Shown: piece after piece, positions 28,096 through 36,153 of the stretch
How the letters are laid out: each line of letters starts with the position of its first letter
Numbering within the stretch: the stretch's first letter is position 1
Assembly: GCF_900102465.1 (NCBI RefSeq)
Contig: NZ_FNBW01000004.1
Span: 186,001 to 250,000, forward strand
Reading direction: 5' to 3'
DNA length: 64,000 nt
Origin: Thalassobaculum litoreum DSM 18839
GTDB lineage: Bacteria > Pseudomonadota > Alphaproteobacteria > Thalassobaculales > Thalassobaculaceae
Notes under the pieces: generated by a model
Databases searched by the model: none
What the model was told of the DNA's origin: nothing
The model's input: only the letters and a program-made list of their open reading frames with translations
Position numbers and translations under genes: made by a program

Positions 28096-29022
28096 ATGGT
28101 CATCCCGGACGCCGCCTCCCACCGCAGCCGTCACGAGGCGATCGTCAACGCCATCGAGAAGGCCGTGCGGGGAGTGGACGACCGGCTGCAGCGGTTCCAC
28201 CGCTCCGCCGTGTCCAAGGTGAAGCCGGACGGCGACCTGCTGCAGATGGGCTCCCATGGCGCCTCGGAGTTCGGGGCCTGGTACGAGGAGCGGCGCCGGA
28301 ACCCGCCGCTCGACCAGCCGGCCTTCGAGACCCTGGTGGCGCTGCACGAGGCGCTGCTGAACCACCTGGCGCTGCTGGCCGAGCGGGCCTGGAAGTCCGA
28401 CAAGGTACCGGTGGAGGAATACGACGCCCTGCTGGAGAAGGTGTCGGCCTTCCACGACCACGCCCAGCGGCTGGCCAAGGCGTTCCAGGCGGCGATCAGC
28501 GACATCGATCCGCTGACCGGGGCGCAGACCCGCCAGGTCATGCAGCGCGACCTGAAGCGCGAGATCGTCCGCGCCCGCCGTTCCGGCTCACCGGCCTGCA
28601 TCGCGCTCGCCGATATCGATCACTTCAAGGCGATCAACGACACCTACGGCCACGGCGTCGGCGATCGGGTGCTGGCGTCGGTCTCCACCGCGCTGATCGA
28701 CAACCTGCGGCCCTATGACAGCGTCTACCGCTATGGCGGGGAGGAGTTTCTGATCTGCCTGCCGGATACCGGACCGGAGGAGGCGCGGCGGGTGCTCGAC
28801 CGGGTCCGCGCCCGGATCGCCAAGGAGGAGTTCGGCGCCGATGACGGCCGCACGGTCGAGCTCACGGTTTCCTTCGGCCTCACCATGCTGAATCCCCGTC
28901 GGCCGATCCCCGAACTGGTCGAGCGGGCGGACAAGGCCCTCTACACCGCCAAGCAGGAGGGGCGGAACCGGGTGGTGGTCTGGCGGGCGGAAAAGCCGGC
29001 GCCGAATGCCGGCGGCGGCTGA
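28096..29022 (+). CDS. Diguanylate cyclase with DgcZ-like (degenerate CZB) N-terminal domain
   Basis: 308-residue GGDEF protein that makes cyclic di-GMP. The active site is GGEEF at 214-218, and the inhibitory I-site RPYD is at 205-208, five residues before it, so product inhibition is expected. Residues 15-135 align with the zinc-binding CZB domain of E. coli DgcZ (GSHGASEFGAWYEER against the DgcZ Cys region; LHEALLNHL against its His region), but the Cys is replaced by Ser57 and the histidine spacing is not kept. Direct inhibition by zinc, as in DgcZ, is therefore unlikely unless other ligands are used. The gene follows the acetoacetyl-CoA synthetase by 15 bp. Confidence 0.88.
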   Translation: MVIPDAASHRSRHEAIVNAIEKAVRGVDDRLQRFHRSAVSKVKPDGDLLQMGSHGASEFGAWYEERRRNPPLDQPAFETLVALHEALLNHLALLAERAWKSDKVPVEEYDALLEKVSAFHDHAQRLAKAFQAAISDIDPLTGAQTRQVMQRDLKREIVRARRSGSPACIALADIDHFKAINDTYGHGVGDRVLASVSTALIDNLRPYDSVYRYGGEEFLICLPDTGPEEARRVLDRVRARIAKEEFGADDGRTVELTVSFGLTMLNPRRPIPELVERADKALYTAKQEGRNRVVVWRAEKPAPNAGGG

Positions 29023-29123
29023 GCCGCGGAATCGATAACCCCTTTGAGACGAAGCGGTTTGCGTCTAGATCTCACGGTGGAGAGCAACGGGGCGTATGCC
29101 CCTCGGTGTTGGAGTATGCGGTA

Positions 29124-29408
29124 ATGTTCGATGCGATGCGCTTGAAGGAGCTCGACGGCATGGTCCGCCGGATGGGGGCGATCGTCTCTGTGTTCGAGGT
29201 GCGCTCCAGTACCGTCGGGAACCAATCGTTCACGGCCTTCCGCGAACTCATGGACGTTTATATCGACGCCTGCGGCCGCAACATGCGCCAAGGCGAGGAC
29301 TTCATCGAGAAAGGCGTGCAGCTCAACAGCGACGACATCCTGAAGCTGAACGAGGCCTTCCGGAAGGTGTTCGGCGCCGAACCCATGGGCCTCACCCCGA
29401 AGGACTGA
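29124..29408 (+). CDS. Unknown small helical protein
   Basis: 94-residue protein, start MFDAMRLKELDGMVRRMG. Mostly alpha-helical by composition with a conserved-looking FRELMDVYIDACGRNMR middle segment; no signal peptide or membrane segment. I do not recognise it. GTG and TTG codons 15-18 bases upstream are possible alternative starts, but the ATG at 29124 has a GGAG site 9 bases before it. It stands alone between the diguanylate cyclase and the convergent LysR gene. Confidence 0.7.
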   Translation: MFDAMRLKELDGMVRRMGAIVSVFEVRSSTVGNQSFTAFRELMDVYIDACGRNMRQGEDFIEKGVQLNSDDILKLNEAFRKVFGAEPMGLTPKD

Positions 29409-29420
29409 TCCCGCTCCGGA

Positions 29421-30350
29421 TCAGACCGGTGGGGCCGGCTCGCTGGCGGGCGTGCGGTGGTCGCGCGCGGCTTCCTCGTGCAGCCAGTCGGTAAAGGCCT
29501 TGATCTTCGGCCGGTCGCCGGCGTTCTCCGAATGCACCACGTAATAGGCCGACTGGGTCGGCAGTTGCAGGTCGAAGGGCTTCACCAGCCGTCCGGCCGC
29601 CAGGTCGTCGGCCACCAGCGCACTGCGGCCGAGCGCGACGCCGAGCCCGTCGGCCGCCCCCTGCAGCACCATTTCCGAGTGGTTGAACACGAGGTCGCCC
29701 CGGGCGCGGACCTTGACCGAGTCGTCCACCCCGGCGGCGTCCAGCCAGGTGCTCCAGTCCTCCGGCAGGTCGTCATGCAGCAGCGTGTGGTGCCGCAGGT
29801 CCGCCGGCTCGCGCAGCGGATGCTCGCCCTCCAGCAGCTTCGGGCTGCAGACCACGAAGACCTCCTCGGTCATCAGCAGCTCGATATGCAGGCCCTTCCA
29901 GTCGCCGCGGCCGTAGCGCACGCCCACATCGACCTCGTCGCTGCCGAAGTCGAGCAGGGTGTCGTTGATACCCAGGCGGATCTCGATCGCCGGATTGGCG
30001 GAGGTGAAGCGGCCGAGCCGCGGCATCAGCCATTTGGCGGCGAAGCTGGTGAAGGTGGAGACGTTCAGCGCCCCGCTGCGGTCGCGCTGGTGCAGCTTGG
30101 CCGTCGCCTGATGCATGAGGTCGAAGGCGTCCCGCATGGCCGGCAGATAGGCCTGTCCCGCATCGGTCAGGAGCAGGGCGCGGTTCTGCCGCCGGAACAG
30201 CGGCATGCCGAGCCAGTCCTCCAGTGCGCGGATCTGGTGGCTGATCGCCGCCTGGGTGACGTTGAGCTCACCCGCGGCCTTGGTGAAACTCAGATGCCGT
30301 GCCGCGGCCTCGAAGGCGCGCAGGGCATTCAGCGGCGGAAGGCGACGCAT
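29421..30350 (-). CDS. LysR-family transcriptional regulator, GcvA type, divergent from DUF1127
   Basis: 309-residue LysR regulator starting MRRLPPLNALRAFEAAARHLSF. The helix-turn-helix is at about 2-60 (KAAGELNVTQAAISHQIRALE) and the effector domain has the GcvA-type KWLMPRLGRF and VGVRYGRGDWKGL blocks. It resembles the regulator at 6853 over the whole length. It is divergent from the DUF1127 gene at 30514 with a conserved operator block between. In Brucella the LysR protein VtlR activates DUF1127 small-protein genes and the small RNA AbcR2; a similar circuit is plausible here, but no small RNA was identified. Confidence 0.92.
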   Translation of the reverse strand: MRRLPPLNALRAFEAAARHLSFTKAAGELNVTQAAISHQIRALEDWLGMPLFRRQNRALLLTDAGQAYLPAMRDAFDLMHQATAKLHQRDRSGALNVSTFTSFAAKWLMPRLGRFTSANPAIEIRLGINDTLLDFGSDEVDVGVRYGRGDWKGLHIELLMTEEVFVVCSPKLLEGEHPLREPADLRHHTLLHDDLPEDWSTWLDAAGVDDSVKVRARGDLVFNHSEMVLQGAADGLGVALGRSALVADDLAAGRLVKPFDLQLPTQSAYYVVHSENAGDRPKIKAFTDWLHEEAARDHRTPASEPAPPV

Positions 30351-30366
30351 TAACAGCCCCTTTACA

Positions 30367-30407
30367 GATAAGATTATCTAATAGATTGGATGAGAAAGTA
30401 TCGTTTG
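30367..30407 (-). promoter_or_regulatory. Putative LysR (GcvA-type) operator, copy B
   Basis: Read on the minus strand this begins CAAACGATACTTTCTCAT and carries TTAGA at bases 27-31, the same ungapped arrangement as 6811-6850. It ends 16 bases before the LysR start at 30350, and its other end overlaps the -35 hexamer of the DUF1127 promoter at 30405-30433. This is the position of a site that represses its own gene and activates the divergent one. Confidence 0.62.
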
Positions 30408-30433
30408 TGAGCGGTCGATTCAATCCGTAAATA
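30405..30433 (+). promoter_or_regulatory. Putative promoter of the DUF1127 gene
   Basis: TTGTGA (30405-30410), 17 bases, TAAATA (30428-30433). The -35 hexamer overlaps the operator-like block, consistent with LysR activation. The 5' leader would be about 75 bases. Confidence 0.5.
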
Positions 30434-30513
30434 CACTCCCAGACAACGAGTTAAGAGGGCCACCCACTCTCGTTCGTGATCCGAAATATTAACACTTTGT
30501 GAAGGAGGTTCCT

Positions 30514-30753
30514 ATGAGCCGGACCCTGACCCAGACCGCTCGCCCGATGTTCGGGGCCTCCGCTGCGCGCGGAGCCCAGACCTCGATGGCGGATCGCGTT
30601 TTCGCCTCCGTCTTTGGCACCCTGACGCTTTGGAGCTCACGTCTGAAGGACCGCGAGACGCTCGCCGACATGGACCCGCGCCTGCTCGCCGATATCGGCG
30701 TGACCAGCGACGAGGCCGCGCACGAGGCGAACAAGCCGTTCTGGGCTGCCTGA
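30514..30753 (+). CDS. DUF1127 (YjiS-like) small protein
   Basis: 79-residue DUF1127 protein with the arginine-rich amphipathic C-terminal motif: LWSSRLKDRETLADMDPRLLADIGV at about 37-61. Alphaproteobacterial members include regulators linked to RNA turnover and stress (for example CcaF1 of Rhodobacter) and VtlR targets in Brucella. A strong AAGGAGG ribosome site sits 5 bases before the ATG. Monocistronic, with a terminator at 30859. Confidence 0.93.
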   Translation: MSRTLTQTARPMFGASAARGAQTSMADRVFASVFGTLTLWSSRLKDRETLADMDPRLLADIGVTSDEAAHEANKPFWAA

Positions 30754-30858
30754 GGCGACCCGACATAACCGGGACCGGAGAACCCACCCAGGCTCCGGTT
30801 CCGTTCCCTGCCCGGGCCGCTTCTGCTCCCCCCTCCCGAAGCGCCTGTGGCAAGTCAG

Positions 30859-30891
30859 CGGCCTGACGCGAGTCAGGCCGTTTTCTTTTTT
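30859..30891 (+). terminator. Intrinsic terminator of the DUF1127 gene
   Basis: Perfect 9-bp stem CGGCCTGAC/GTCAGGCCG with GCGA (GNRA) loop, followed by TTTTCTTTTTT. Confidence 0.9.
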
Positions 30892-30904
30892 GCGCGGTTG
30901 TCTG

Positions 30905-31183
30905 TCAGGCCGCCCCCCGTTTACGGACCATGCGGCCGTGCCGGGCGAGGAAGTCGGAACCCGCCGTGGTCGCATGGATCGTCGCTCCTTGCGCGCCGTC
31001 GGTGATCCGGCGGACATAGCCGCGGTCCACCGCCTCCTCCCACACCGGCAGGCGCGGGCAGGAGGTGCGCCAGGCGTCGAGCACGTCGGTGTAGGGCCGG
31101 GGACGCTCGGCGATCCAGGCAACCAGGTCGAGCAGCAGACGCTCGACGGTGAACTCGGTCTGTTCGGCGGTCTGTTGCGACAT
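30905..31183 (-). CDS. Unknown protein, possible winged-helix fold
   Basis: 92-residue protein beginning MSQQTAEQTEF. The layout of helices and the RITDGAQGATIHATTAGSDFL strand-turn-strand near the C-terminus resemble a small winged-helix domain, but this is only a pattern impression. The start at 31183 has an AAGGA site 8 bases upstream; an ATG 18 bases further up overlaps the stop of the TauE gene (ATGA) and is the alternative, which would add six residues. It is cotranscribed after the TauE/SafE gene. Confidence 0.7.
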   Translation of the reverse strand: MSQQTAEQTEFTVERLLLDLVAWIAERPRPYTDVLDAWRTSCPRLPVWEEAVDRGYVRRITDGAQGATIHATTAGSDFLARHGRMVRKRGAA

Positions 31184-31197
31184 CGCACGATCCTTCG

Positions 31198-31959
31198 TCA
31201 TGCGCCGGCGGGCACCATGGGTGCGGCCAGCAGGTAGCCGCCGTAGGCGACATAATACACCGAAATACCCAGGATGATGCGGTCGGCCCAGCGCCGGTAC
31301 TGGGCGTCGCTCATCGCCTCCAGCACCTTCTTCGACAGGCCGGTGCCGATCATCGACGCGGTGACCGCGACCGCGGCCAGCATCGGGTCGACGCTGGCCG
31401 CGTTGTCGATCAGGGCGCTGAAATAGACCAGCTTGAAGCTATGGCCGAAGAGCTGGCAGATCCCCTTGGTGGCGATGATCTGCCGGCGGTCCAGTGCCCC
31501 GCCGAGAAAGAACTGGTCGAGTTGCGGTCCCGCCACGCCGGTCAGCAGCATGAGCATCATCGACACCGCCCCCTGACCGATCCCGTGGCCGAAATGCTCC
31601 GGCCGGGCGCGCAGATGGGCCGGCACGAATCGGGTGGCCAGCGGCAGGGCGCCGAGGCCGATCAGCGCCAGCGCCTTGCTCGGCACATAGAGCCACAGGC
31701 TCCACACCCCCACCGCGAGGGCGCAGCCGATCACATAGGCACCGACGATCCGCCAGCGCACATGCGCCCGCCAGATCAGCGCCCGCCAGCCGTTCGACGC
31801 CATCTGGGTGATCGCGTGCAGGGCCATGGCCGTCGGCACCGGCAGGATCGCCAGCAGCACGCCGACCAGAACCATCCCGCCCGCCATGCCGAAAATCCCC
31901 GACAGGAACGAGGTGCCGACCATGACGAGGGCGATGACGGCAATCAGGACGGGGCTCAT
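31198..31959 (-). CDS. TauE/SafE-family sulfite exporter-like permease
   Basis: 253-residue inner-membrane protein with about eight hydrophobic segments and the family's FLSGIFGMAGGMVLVGVLL repeat near residue 20 and LLTGVAGPQLDQFF near residue 145. Members export sulfite, sulfoacetate or other organosulfonates; the substrate here is unknown. Start at 31959 (MSPVLIAV) is preferred to an upstream ATG because it begins right at the first membrane helix. The 4-bp ATGA overlap with the downstream frame suggests coupling. Divergent from the LysR gene at 32057. Confidence 0.88.
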   Translation of the reverse strand: MSPVLIAVIALVMVGTSFLSGIFGMAGGMVLVGVLLAILPVPTAMALHAITQMASNGWRALIWRAHVRWRIVGAYVIGCALAVGVWSLWLYVPSKALALIGLGALPLATRFVPAHLRARPEHFGHGIGQGAVSMMLMLLTGVAGPQLDQFFLGGALDRRQIIATKGICQLFGHSFKLVYFSALIDNAASVDPMLAAVAVTASMIGTGLSKKVLEAMSDAQYRRWADRIILGISVYYVAYGGYLLAAPMVPAGA

Positions 31960-32056
31960 GGGCGGGGTCTCCGGATGGTTCCGCCAATCTGCGCGCATTG
32001 CGCGAAACGGGCAAACTGGGTTATCTTATGCTAGCGATAGATTTATTGAGGCTAAT

Positions 32057-32929
32057 TTGCGTCAATTGCCATCATTAAATGGCGTAAAAGCCTTTGAATC
32101 GGCGGCACGATTCGAGAGTTTCGCCAAGGCCGCCGAAGAATTGAATGTCACGCCGGCGGCGGTGAGCCGGCTTGTCCGTCTGCTGGAGGAGAGCCTTGGG
32201 GTGGCGCTGTTCGAGCGCACCCCGAATCGACTGACCCTCACCGGCGCCGGGCAGAGCTACCGCGCGGGGCTGACCCCGGCTCTCGACCAGATCGCGACGG
32301 CGACCGAACAGGTGACGGCGGCCGGCCGGCCCAAGGTGCTGACGGTCGGCGTCGGTCCGACCTTCGCGATCCGCTGGCTGATCCCCCGGCTGGCCGATTT
32401 CTCCGCCGTCGCCCCCGACGTGGAGGTGCGGCTGACCACCGGTGGGGCGACCGCGTCCTTCGGGGCCGACTGGAGCTGCGGCATTTCCCTGGGCAACGGA
32501 CGCTGGCCGGATGTGAAGGCCGAGGAGATGATCCGGGCGGAACTGACCCCGGTCTGCGCCCCGCAGCTCGCCCGCAACCTGCTGCATCCGCGCGACCTGG
32601 CCGGCGTGCGGCTGCTGCATGTGGGCCACGCCGCTGAGGACTGGTCGCGCTGGCTGCAGGCGGTCGGGATCGCCGCCCCCCCGGCCAGCGGCCTGACGCT
32701 TGCCTATTACGGCCAGGCCCTGCAGGCGGCGGCGGACGGGTCCGGCGTGGCGATGGGCATCCGGCCGTATATCGACGACGACCTCGCCGCCGGCCGGCTG
32801 GTGGCGCCGTTCAAGCAGTCGGTGCCCAAGGGCCAGAGCTGGTACCTGCTGGTGCGTCCGGGCCGCGAGACCGAGCCGTCCTTCCAGGCGTTCAGAAGCT
32901 GGATCCTGCGCGCGGTGACGGTGCGGTAA
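32057..32929 (+). CDS. LysR-family regulator, GcvA type, TTG start
   Basis: 290-residue LysR regulator. The helix-turn-helix (RQLPSLNGVKAFESAARFESF, then TPAAVSRLVRLLEE) begins right after a TTG codon at 32057, which has GAGG 7 bases upstream; no ATG in frame gives the family N-terminus. The effector domain has IRWLIPRLADF. It is divergent from the TauE/SafE gene (97 bp between starts), its probable target. Upstream lies GGGTTATCTTATGCTAGCGA; its first nine bases also occur just before the copy A operator at 6803. It lacks the CAAACGAT block of the other two loci. Confidence 0.87.
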   Translation: MRQLPSLNGVKAFESAARFESFAKAAEELNVTPAAVSRLVRLLEESLGVALFERTPNRLTLTGAGQSYRAGLTPALDQIATATEQVTAAGRPKVLTVGVGPTFAIRWLIPRLADFSAVAPDVEVRLTTGGATASFGADWSCGISLGNGRWPDVKAEEMIRAELTPVCAPQLARNLLHPRDLAGVRLLHVGHAAEDWSRWLQAVGIAAPPASGLTLAYYGQALQAAADGSGVAMGIRPYIDDDLAAGRLVAPFKQSVPKGQSWYLLVRPGRETEPSFQAFRSWILRAVTVR

Positions 32930-32971
32930 GGGGCGCTTCTTTTCCTTCCACCTCCCCTCATTCACTCCCCT

Positions 32972-33076
32972 CTCACCGTCTTCCCGGCCCTGCGCCGGGA
33001 CCGAGACATCCGCGCGCTGGAGCGTTTCCGGATGAGGGCGCCCTGGGTCCCGGCGCAGGGCCGGGAAGACGGTGAG
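32972..33076. repeat. Intergenic inverted repeat, family A (copy 2, perfect arms)
   Basis: 31-base arms (32972-33002 and 33046-33076) are exact inverted copies, containing CCGTCTTCCCGGCCCTGCGC, around a 43-base centre. The least diverged of the three copies, so probably the youngest. It lies between the LysR stop and the oxidoreductase start. Confidence 0.85.
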
Positions 33077-33149
33077 GGAGAGGGGGGGACCATGCGATCC
33101 CCGAACTCTCCCTCTTGGCAGGCCCCGGTGGCTGCTGTCGAATGCGGGC

Positions 33150-34763
33150 ATGGAGGAAACACAAAACATCCCGGCGGCGGACTACGTCGTCGTGGGCGCG
33201 GGGTCGGCCGGATGCGTCGTCGCCGCGCGCCTGAGTGAGAGCGGAGCCAGCGTCGTCCTGCTCGAGGCGGGACCGAAGGACTGGAACCCGTTCATCCACA
33301 TCCCGGCCGGCGTGCTCTACATCATGCGCAACGGCTGGGTGAACTGGGGCTACGCCAGCGAGGGCGAGACCGGGACCGCCGGGCGGCCGATCAACTGGCC
33401 GCGCGGCAAGGTGCTGGGCGGCACATCCTCGATCAACGGCATGCTGTACGTGCGCGGTCAGCCCGCCGATTTCGACGGCTGGGCCCAGCGCGGCTGCCGC
33501 GGCTGGTCGTTCGCCGAGGTGCTGCCCTATTTCAAGGGATCGGAGACCTACGCCAACGGCGGCGACCCCGAGTACCGTGGCTCCGGCGGACCGCTGCAGG
33601 TCCGCGACTACGATACCGTGCTGCCGCTGACCCACCGCTTCGTGAGGGCCGCCCAGGAGGCCGGTCATCCGTTCAGTCCGGACCTCAACGGCGCCAAGCA
33701 GGAGGGGGTCGGCTATTCCCAGATGACCCGGATCGGCCGGCGGCGCGGCTCGACCGCGCAGACCTATCTGGCCGAAGCCCGGCACCGTAGGAACCTGCGG
33801 GTGGAGACCGATGCCACCGCCACCGGCCTGATCCTCGACGGCAAGCGCTGCACCGGCGTGCGGTTCCGCCAGGGCGGGGTCGATCGCGCGATCTCCGCCC
33901 GGCGCGAGGTGATCGTCTGCGGCGGGGCGGTGAACTCGCCCCAGCTCCTGCAGATCTCCGGCATCGGTACGCCGGAGCATCTGAAGTCCATCGGCGTCGA
34001 GGTGGCCCACGAGCTGGCCGGCGTCGGGCGCAACCTGCACGACCACTACGTGGTCCGCGTCGCCCACCGGATCCGCAACGAGACCTCGATCAACCAGCTC
34101 GCCCGGGGCTGGCGGCTGGCCCGCGAGATGCTGCGCTACGCCACCGCCGGCGACGGGGCGCTGACCTTCGGCATCACCAGCGCCCAGGTGTTCAGCCACA
34201 GCCGCGAGGGGCTGGCAGCACCCGACATCCAACTGCTGTTCACCCCGGCGAGCTATTCCGTCGACAAGGTCGGCTTCCTCGACAAGGACCCCGGTATGGC
34301 GGTCGCCGTCTGTCCGGTGCGCCCGCGCTCGCGCGGCACGGTCCTGGCGACTTCGGCCGATCCCTTCGCCAAGCCGGCGATCCGGCCGAACTACCTGGAG
34401 GATGACGACGACGTGCGCGTGCTCGAGGCCGGGATCCGCCAGACCCGGGCGATCTACGCCTCGCCGTCGCTGGCGGAGATCAGCATGGGCGAGAAGGTGC
34501 CGGGAGACGGCGGCGCGCTGGACCGCGATGCGGTGCGCGAGTTCGCCCGCAACCACGGCACCACGATCTACCACCCGGTCGGCACCTGCCGCATGGGCGA
34601 GGATCCGGGCGCGGTGGTGGACAGCCGTCTTCGGGTGCACGGGATGGAGGGGCTGCGGGTGATCGACGCCTCGGTGATGCCGGAGATCACCACCGGCAAC
34701 ACCAACGCGCCGACCATCATGATCGCCGAGAAGGGGGCTGCGATGATCCGCGAGGATGCGTAG
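33150..34763 (+). CDS. GMC-family FAD oxidoreductase (choline dehydrogenase-like)
   Basis: 537-residue flavoprotein. The FAD-binding [16 protein letters not shown] is at about 13-28, GMC signature 1 ([14 protein letters not shown]) near 90, signature 2 ([15 protein letters not shown]) near 262, and the catalytic histidine region [11 protein letters not shown] near 480, followed by [13 protein letters not shown]. It oxidises an alcohol to an aldehyde or acid. No betaine aldehyde dehydrogenase or betI is adjacent, so choline is not established as the substrate. The ATG at 33150 starts just before the FAD fold. A PPOX flavoprotein follows after 34 bp. Confidence 0.92.
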   Translation: MEETQNIPAADYVVVGAGSAGCVVAARLSESGASVVLLEAGPKDWNPFIHIPAGVLYIMRNGWVNWGYASEGETGTAGRPINWPRGKVLGGTSSINGMLYVRGQPADFDGWAQRGCRGWSFAEVLPYFKGSETYANGGDPEYRGSGGPLQVRDYDTVLPLTHRFVRAAQEAGHPFSPDLNGAKQEGVGYSQMTRIGRRRGSTAQTYLAEARHRRNLRVETDATATGLILDGKRCTGVRFRQGGVDRAISARREVIVCGGAVNSPQLLQISGIGTPEHLKSIGVEVAHELAGVGRNLHDHYVVRVAHRIRNETSINQLARGWRLAREMLRYATAGDGALTFGITSAQVFSHSREGLAAPDIQLLFTPASYSVDKVGFLDKDPGMAVAVCPVRPRSRGTVLATSADPFAKPAIRPNYLEDDDDVRVLEAGIRQTRAIYASPSLAEISMGEKVPGDGGALDRDAVREFARNHGTTIYHPVGTCRMGEDPGAVVDSRLRVHGMEGLRVIDASVMPEITTGNTNAPTIMIAEKGAAMIREDA

Positions 34764-34797
34764 TGGCCAAATAACCAAGCGCCCGAAGGGAGGGACC

Positions 34798-35421
34798 ATG
34801 CTGCCGGACGACATCTCCTACGTGACCGACGAGGCCGCGCTGCGGGCGATGCATCACAAGATGATGAGCCGCTCCAGCGACAAGGTCATCCGCCGGCTGG
34901 ACAAGCACTGCCGGGACATCCTGGCGCTGGCACCGTTCTGCGTGATCGCCACCCAGGGGCCGAACGGGGCGGACGCCTCGCCGCGCGGCGACCCGCCGGG
35001 CTTCCTGCGGGTTCTGGACGACAGCCATATCCTGCTGCCCGACCGGGTCGGCAACAACCGGCTCGACAACTACGCCAACCTGCTCGCCAACCCGCGCATC
35101 GCCCTGCTGGTTCTGGTGCCGGGGATGGGGGAGACCCTGCGGATCAACGGCACCGCCCGGATCACCGACGACCCGCGCCTGCTGGAGCCCTGCGCGATCC
35201 GCGATCGGGCGCCGAAGATCGGCGTGCTGATCACGGTGGAGGAGGCCTTCGTGCACTGCTCCAAGGCGCTCGTCCGCTCCGACCTGTGGAACCCGGACAA
35301 GCATATCGACCGCAAGCAGCTCGCCTCCTACTCGCAGATGCTGATCGACCATGTGGAGGGCCTGACCGAGGCGGAATCCGAACGCCAGGGTGCGGTCATG
35401 GCCGAACGCGGGCTGTACTGA
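34798..35421 (+). CDS. Pyridoxamine 5'-phosphate oxidase-family flavoprotein (FMN-dependent PPOX type)
   Basis: 207-residue split-barrel flavin protein of the MSMEG_1061-like subgroup. It has the [23 protein letters not shown] core and the [10 protein letters not shown]-like [22 protein letters not shown] end that bind FMN. Such proteins often reduce F420/FMN substrates or bind flavin without known reaction. GGGAGGGACC forms a strong ribosome site before 34798. It is cotranscribed with the DJ-1/PfpI gene 2 bp downstream. Confidence 0.88.
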   Translation: MLPDDISYVTDEAALRAMHHKMMSRSSDKVIRRLDKHCRDILALAPFCVIATQGPNGADASPRGDPPGFLRVLDDSHILLPDRVGNNRLDNYANLLANPRIALLVLVPGMGETLRINGTARITDDPRLLEPCAIRDRAPKIGVLITVEEAFVHCSKALVRSDLWNPDKHIDRKQLASYSQMLIDHVEGLTEAESERQGAVMAERGLY

Positions 35422-35423
35422 CC

Positions 35424-36047
35424 GTGACCCGGTTCGCGATCCTGGCCTATGACGGTATCGAGCCGATCGACATCGGCGCCACCTACGGCGTGCTGTCCAT
35501 GGCGAAGCGGATCGTGCCGGATCTGTCGTTCCATGTGGTGTCGAGGGCAGGCGGCGAGATCGTCATGGCCAACGGGCTGCGGCTGATCGCCGATCACGGG
35601 TTCGACGAAGCTCCGGCGGCCGACATCCTGATGGTGCTCGGCGGGCCGGGGTGGAGCCAAGCGACGGAGGACCGGGCGCTGCTCGACCATATCCGGGCGT
35701 TCCACGCCGGCGGCGGTACCGTGGCGGCGGTCTGCACCGGCGGGATGATCCTGGCGGCGACCGGCCTGCTCGACGGCCGGCGGGCGACGACCAAGCGCGA
35801 GATCGTCGCCGGCGAGGCCCGGCCGCTCGGTCTGCTGGCCGAGCGTCACGGGGCCGTGGAGACGGTGGAGGCCCGGCTGGTCGACGAGGGCGACGTGCTG
35901 ACCGGCGGCGGGGTGTCGCTGGGCATGGACATGACCCTGCACCTGATCGCCCGGGAATGCGGCGCGGAGGCGGCGGCGGAGACGGCGCGGATCCTGGAAT
36001 ACACGACGGCCTGGGAGGCGAACCGCCGGTCCTTCGCGGCGGTTTAG
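35424..36047 (+). CDS. DJ-1/PfpI-family protein (GlxA-like amidase domain)
   Basis: 207-residue class I glutamine-amidotransferase-like protein. The nucleophile elbow is Cys104 in AAVCTGGMILA, with MVLGGPGW upstream and the late TGGGVSLGMDMTLHLI block as in AraC-type GlxA N-domains and isonitrile hydratases; no C-terminal HTH is present. GTG is the start, 2 bases after the PPOX stop, giving coupled translation. The function may be glyoxalase, hydratase or chaperone; the sequence does not decide. Confidence 0.85.
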   Translation: MTRFAILAYDGIEPIDIGATYGVLSMAKRIVPDLSFHVVSRAGGEIVMANGLRLIADHGFDEAPAADILMVLGGPGWSQATEDRALLDHIRAFHAGGGTVAAVCTGGMILAATGLLDGRRATTKREIVAGEARPLGLLAERHGAVETVEARLVDEGDVLTGGGVSLGMDMTLHLIARECGAEAAAETARILEYTTAWEANRRSFAAV

Positions 36048-36069
36048 GCACGCGCACCCAAAACCACCG

Positions 36070-36147
36070 CCGTCATCCTGAACGCGCTTCAGGATCTGTG
36101 GCGCACCGGCGCTGGAGCGTTGATCCTGATTTGCATCAGGATGACGG
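36070..36147. repeat. Composite palindromic repeat, family B
   Basis: Outer inverted arms CCGTCATCCTGA (36070-36081) and TCAGGATGACGG (36136-36147) enclose two smaller hairpins, ATCCTGAA/TTCAGGAT and ATCCTGAT/ATCAGGAT. It fills the gap between convergent genes. The right-hand hairpin is nearly the same as the palindrome at 24881-24918. Confidence 0.75.
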
Positions 36148-36153
36148 TTGCGG

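Noticed and set aside
36069-36147. Possible small RNA gene in the gap with two hairpins
   Set aside because: The symmetry of the outer arms and the match to 24881-24918 show a repeat element; no promoter is visible.
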